A stretch of DNA of 5,867 nucleotides from DATFWK01 sp035259345. Lineage in GTDB: Bacteria; Actinomycetota; Thermoleophilia; Miltoncostaeales; Miltoncostaeaceae. The stretch covers positions 1 through 5,867 of the forward strand of contig DATFWK010000208.1 in NCBI GenBank assembly GCA_035259345.1, read 5' to 3'. The notes beneath the pieces are model-generated. The model worked only from the letters and a program-made list of their open reading frames with translations. It did no database searches and was not told where the DNA came from. Every line of letters starts with the position of its first letter. The stretch's first letter is position 1. A program made the translations under genes and the position numbers. This document shows, piece after piece, positions 5,751 through 5,867 of this stretch.

Positions 5751-5770
5751 CCGCCGCTCTCCCGCCGCTC
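5751..5770. repeat. 9-bp direct repeat with 11-bp period in the divergent promoter region
   Basis: CCGCCGCTC occurs at 5751-5759 and again at 5762-5770, one helical turn apart and exactly between the two opposed -10-like hexamers. It could be a tandem operator touching both promoters. The repeat is seen directly; an operator role is inference. Confidence 0.4.
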
Positions 5771-5771
5771 G

Positions 5772-5777
5772 TAGACT
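5772..5777 (+). promoter_or_regulatory. leaderless -10 box for the gene starting at 5784
   Basis: TAGACT ends 6 nt before the GTG at 5784, the classic geometry in which transcription begins on the first base of the start codon in high-GC actinobacteria. There is no Shine-Dalgarno sequence between them and no clear -35 box. Confidence 0.6.
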
Positions 5778-5783
5778 CCCGCC

Positions 5784-5867
5784 GTGGCCGAGTTCCGATT
5801 GGGGGTCCGTGTCGATCCGGCGACCGGGAAGCCCGGCGCCGACCCGATGGTCGTCGAGTCCGGCGAC
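5784..5867 (+). CDS. N-terminal fragment of a probable HerA/DUF87-type ATP-binding protein (3' end outside window)
   Basis: A GTG-initiated frame, open for 28 codons to the window edge, divergent from the EstC-like hydrolase. The visible peptide, FRLGVRVDPATGKPGADP followed by MVVESGD, resembles the start of bacterial HerA/FtsK-related ATP-binding proteins. In those I recall an LG..vDp.TG...p..v...DLTTHG opening directly before a Walker A of the type GMTGSGKTG. That resemblance is from memory, and the ATPase motifs would lie just outside the window. The start is supported by the TAGACT hexamer 6 nt upstream (leaderless). The coding call is fairly good; the family is tentative. Confidence 0.55.
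   Translation, partial: MAEFRLGVRVDPATGKPGADPMVVESGD

Noticed and set aside
1..5867. Search for CRISPR arrays, tRNAs, insertion-sequence ends, toxin-antitoxin pairs and phage genes
   Set aside because: I found no evenly spaced repeats, cloverleaf with an anticodon arm, paired terminal repeats with a transposase, or small paired ORFs. Genes are closely packed and codon use looks uniform, giving no sign of a mobile island.

Overview
This window reads as chromosomal DNA of a very GC-rich bacterium, most likely an actinobacterium. Three things point that way: the strong G/C bias at third codon positions, a long two-domain isocitrate lyase of the mycobacterial ICL2 type, and start codons placed 6-8 nt behind TANNNT -10 hexamers (leaderless promoters). 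A Thermoleophilia-like lineage is my guess from overall style and is not proven. I see no tRNA, rRNA, CRISPR array, insertion sequence or prophage gene.

Left part, + strand: the window opens inside the last 53 codons of a LuxR-type regulator (1-162). A short leader follows with a 9-bp inverted repeat whose far arm covers the ribosome-binding region of an alpha/beta hydrolase gene (275-1159). After a 10-bp-stem hairpin and a possible -10 box comes a full-length two-domain isocitrate lyase (about 1264-3531). It is a glyoxylate-shunt/methylcitrate-cycle enzyme with an extra C-terminal domain like the acyl-CoA-sensing domain of M. tuberculosis ICL2. Its first conventional start codon (ATG 1306) lies inside conserved sequence. 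The reading frame and a well-spaced Shine-Dalgarno instead suggest initiation at a rare ATC codon at 1264.

Right part, - strand: a 12-bp-stem hairpin (3541-3569) separates the lyase from a convergent group. Read in transcription order, this group is an alpha/beta hydrolase of the EstC/hydroxynitrile-lyase-like family (5735-4941), a 2-oxoglutarate/Fe(II) oxygenase of the family predicted to act on damaged nucleic acid bases (4875-4129), and an O6-alkylguanine-DNA alkyltransferase (4132-3575). The last two overlap by ATGA, so they are almost certainly co-transcribed and translationally coupled, forming a compact alkylation-damage repair pair.

Right edge: a 48-bp divergent intergenic region (5736-5783) carries opposed -10-like hexamers, both placed for leaderless transcripts. 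Between them is a 9-bp direct repeat with an 11-bp period. The + strand gene that begins at GTG 5784 runs off the window after 28 codons; its N-terminus resembles HerA/DUF87-type ATP-binding proteins.

I did not find a clearly novel multi-gene system. The most notable items are the ATC-start candidate, the oxygenase-alkyltransferase pair and the divergent leaderless promoter region.
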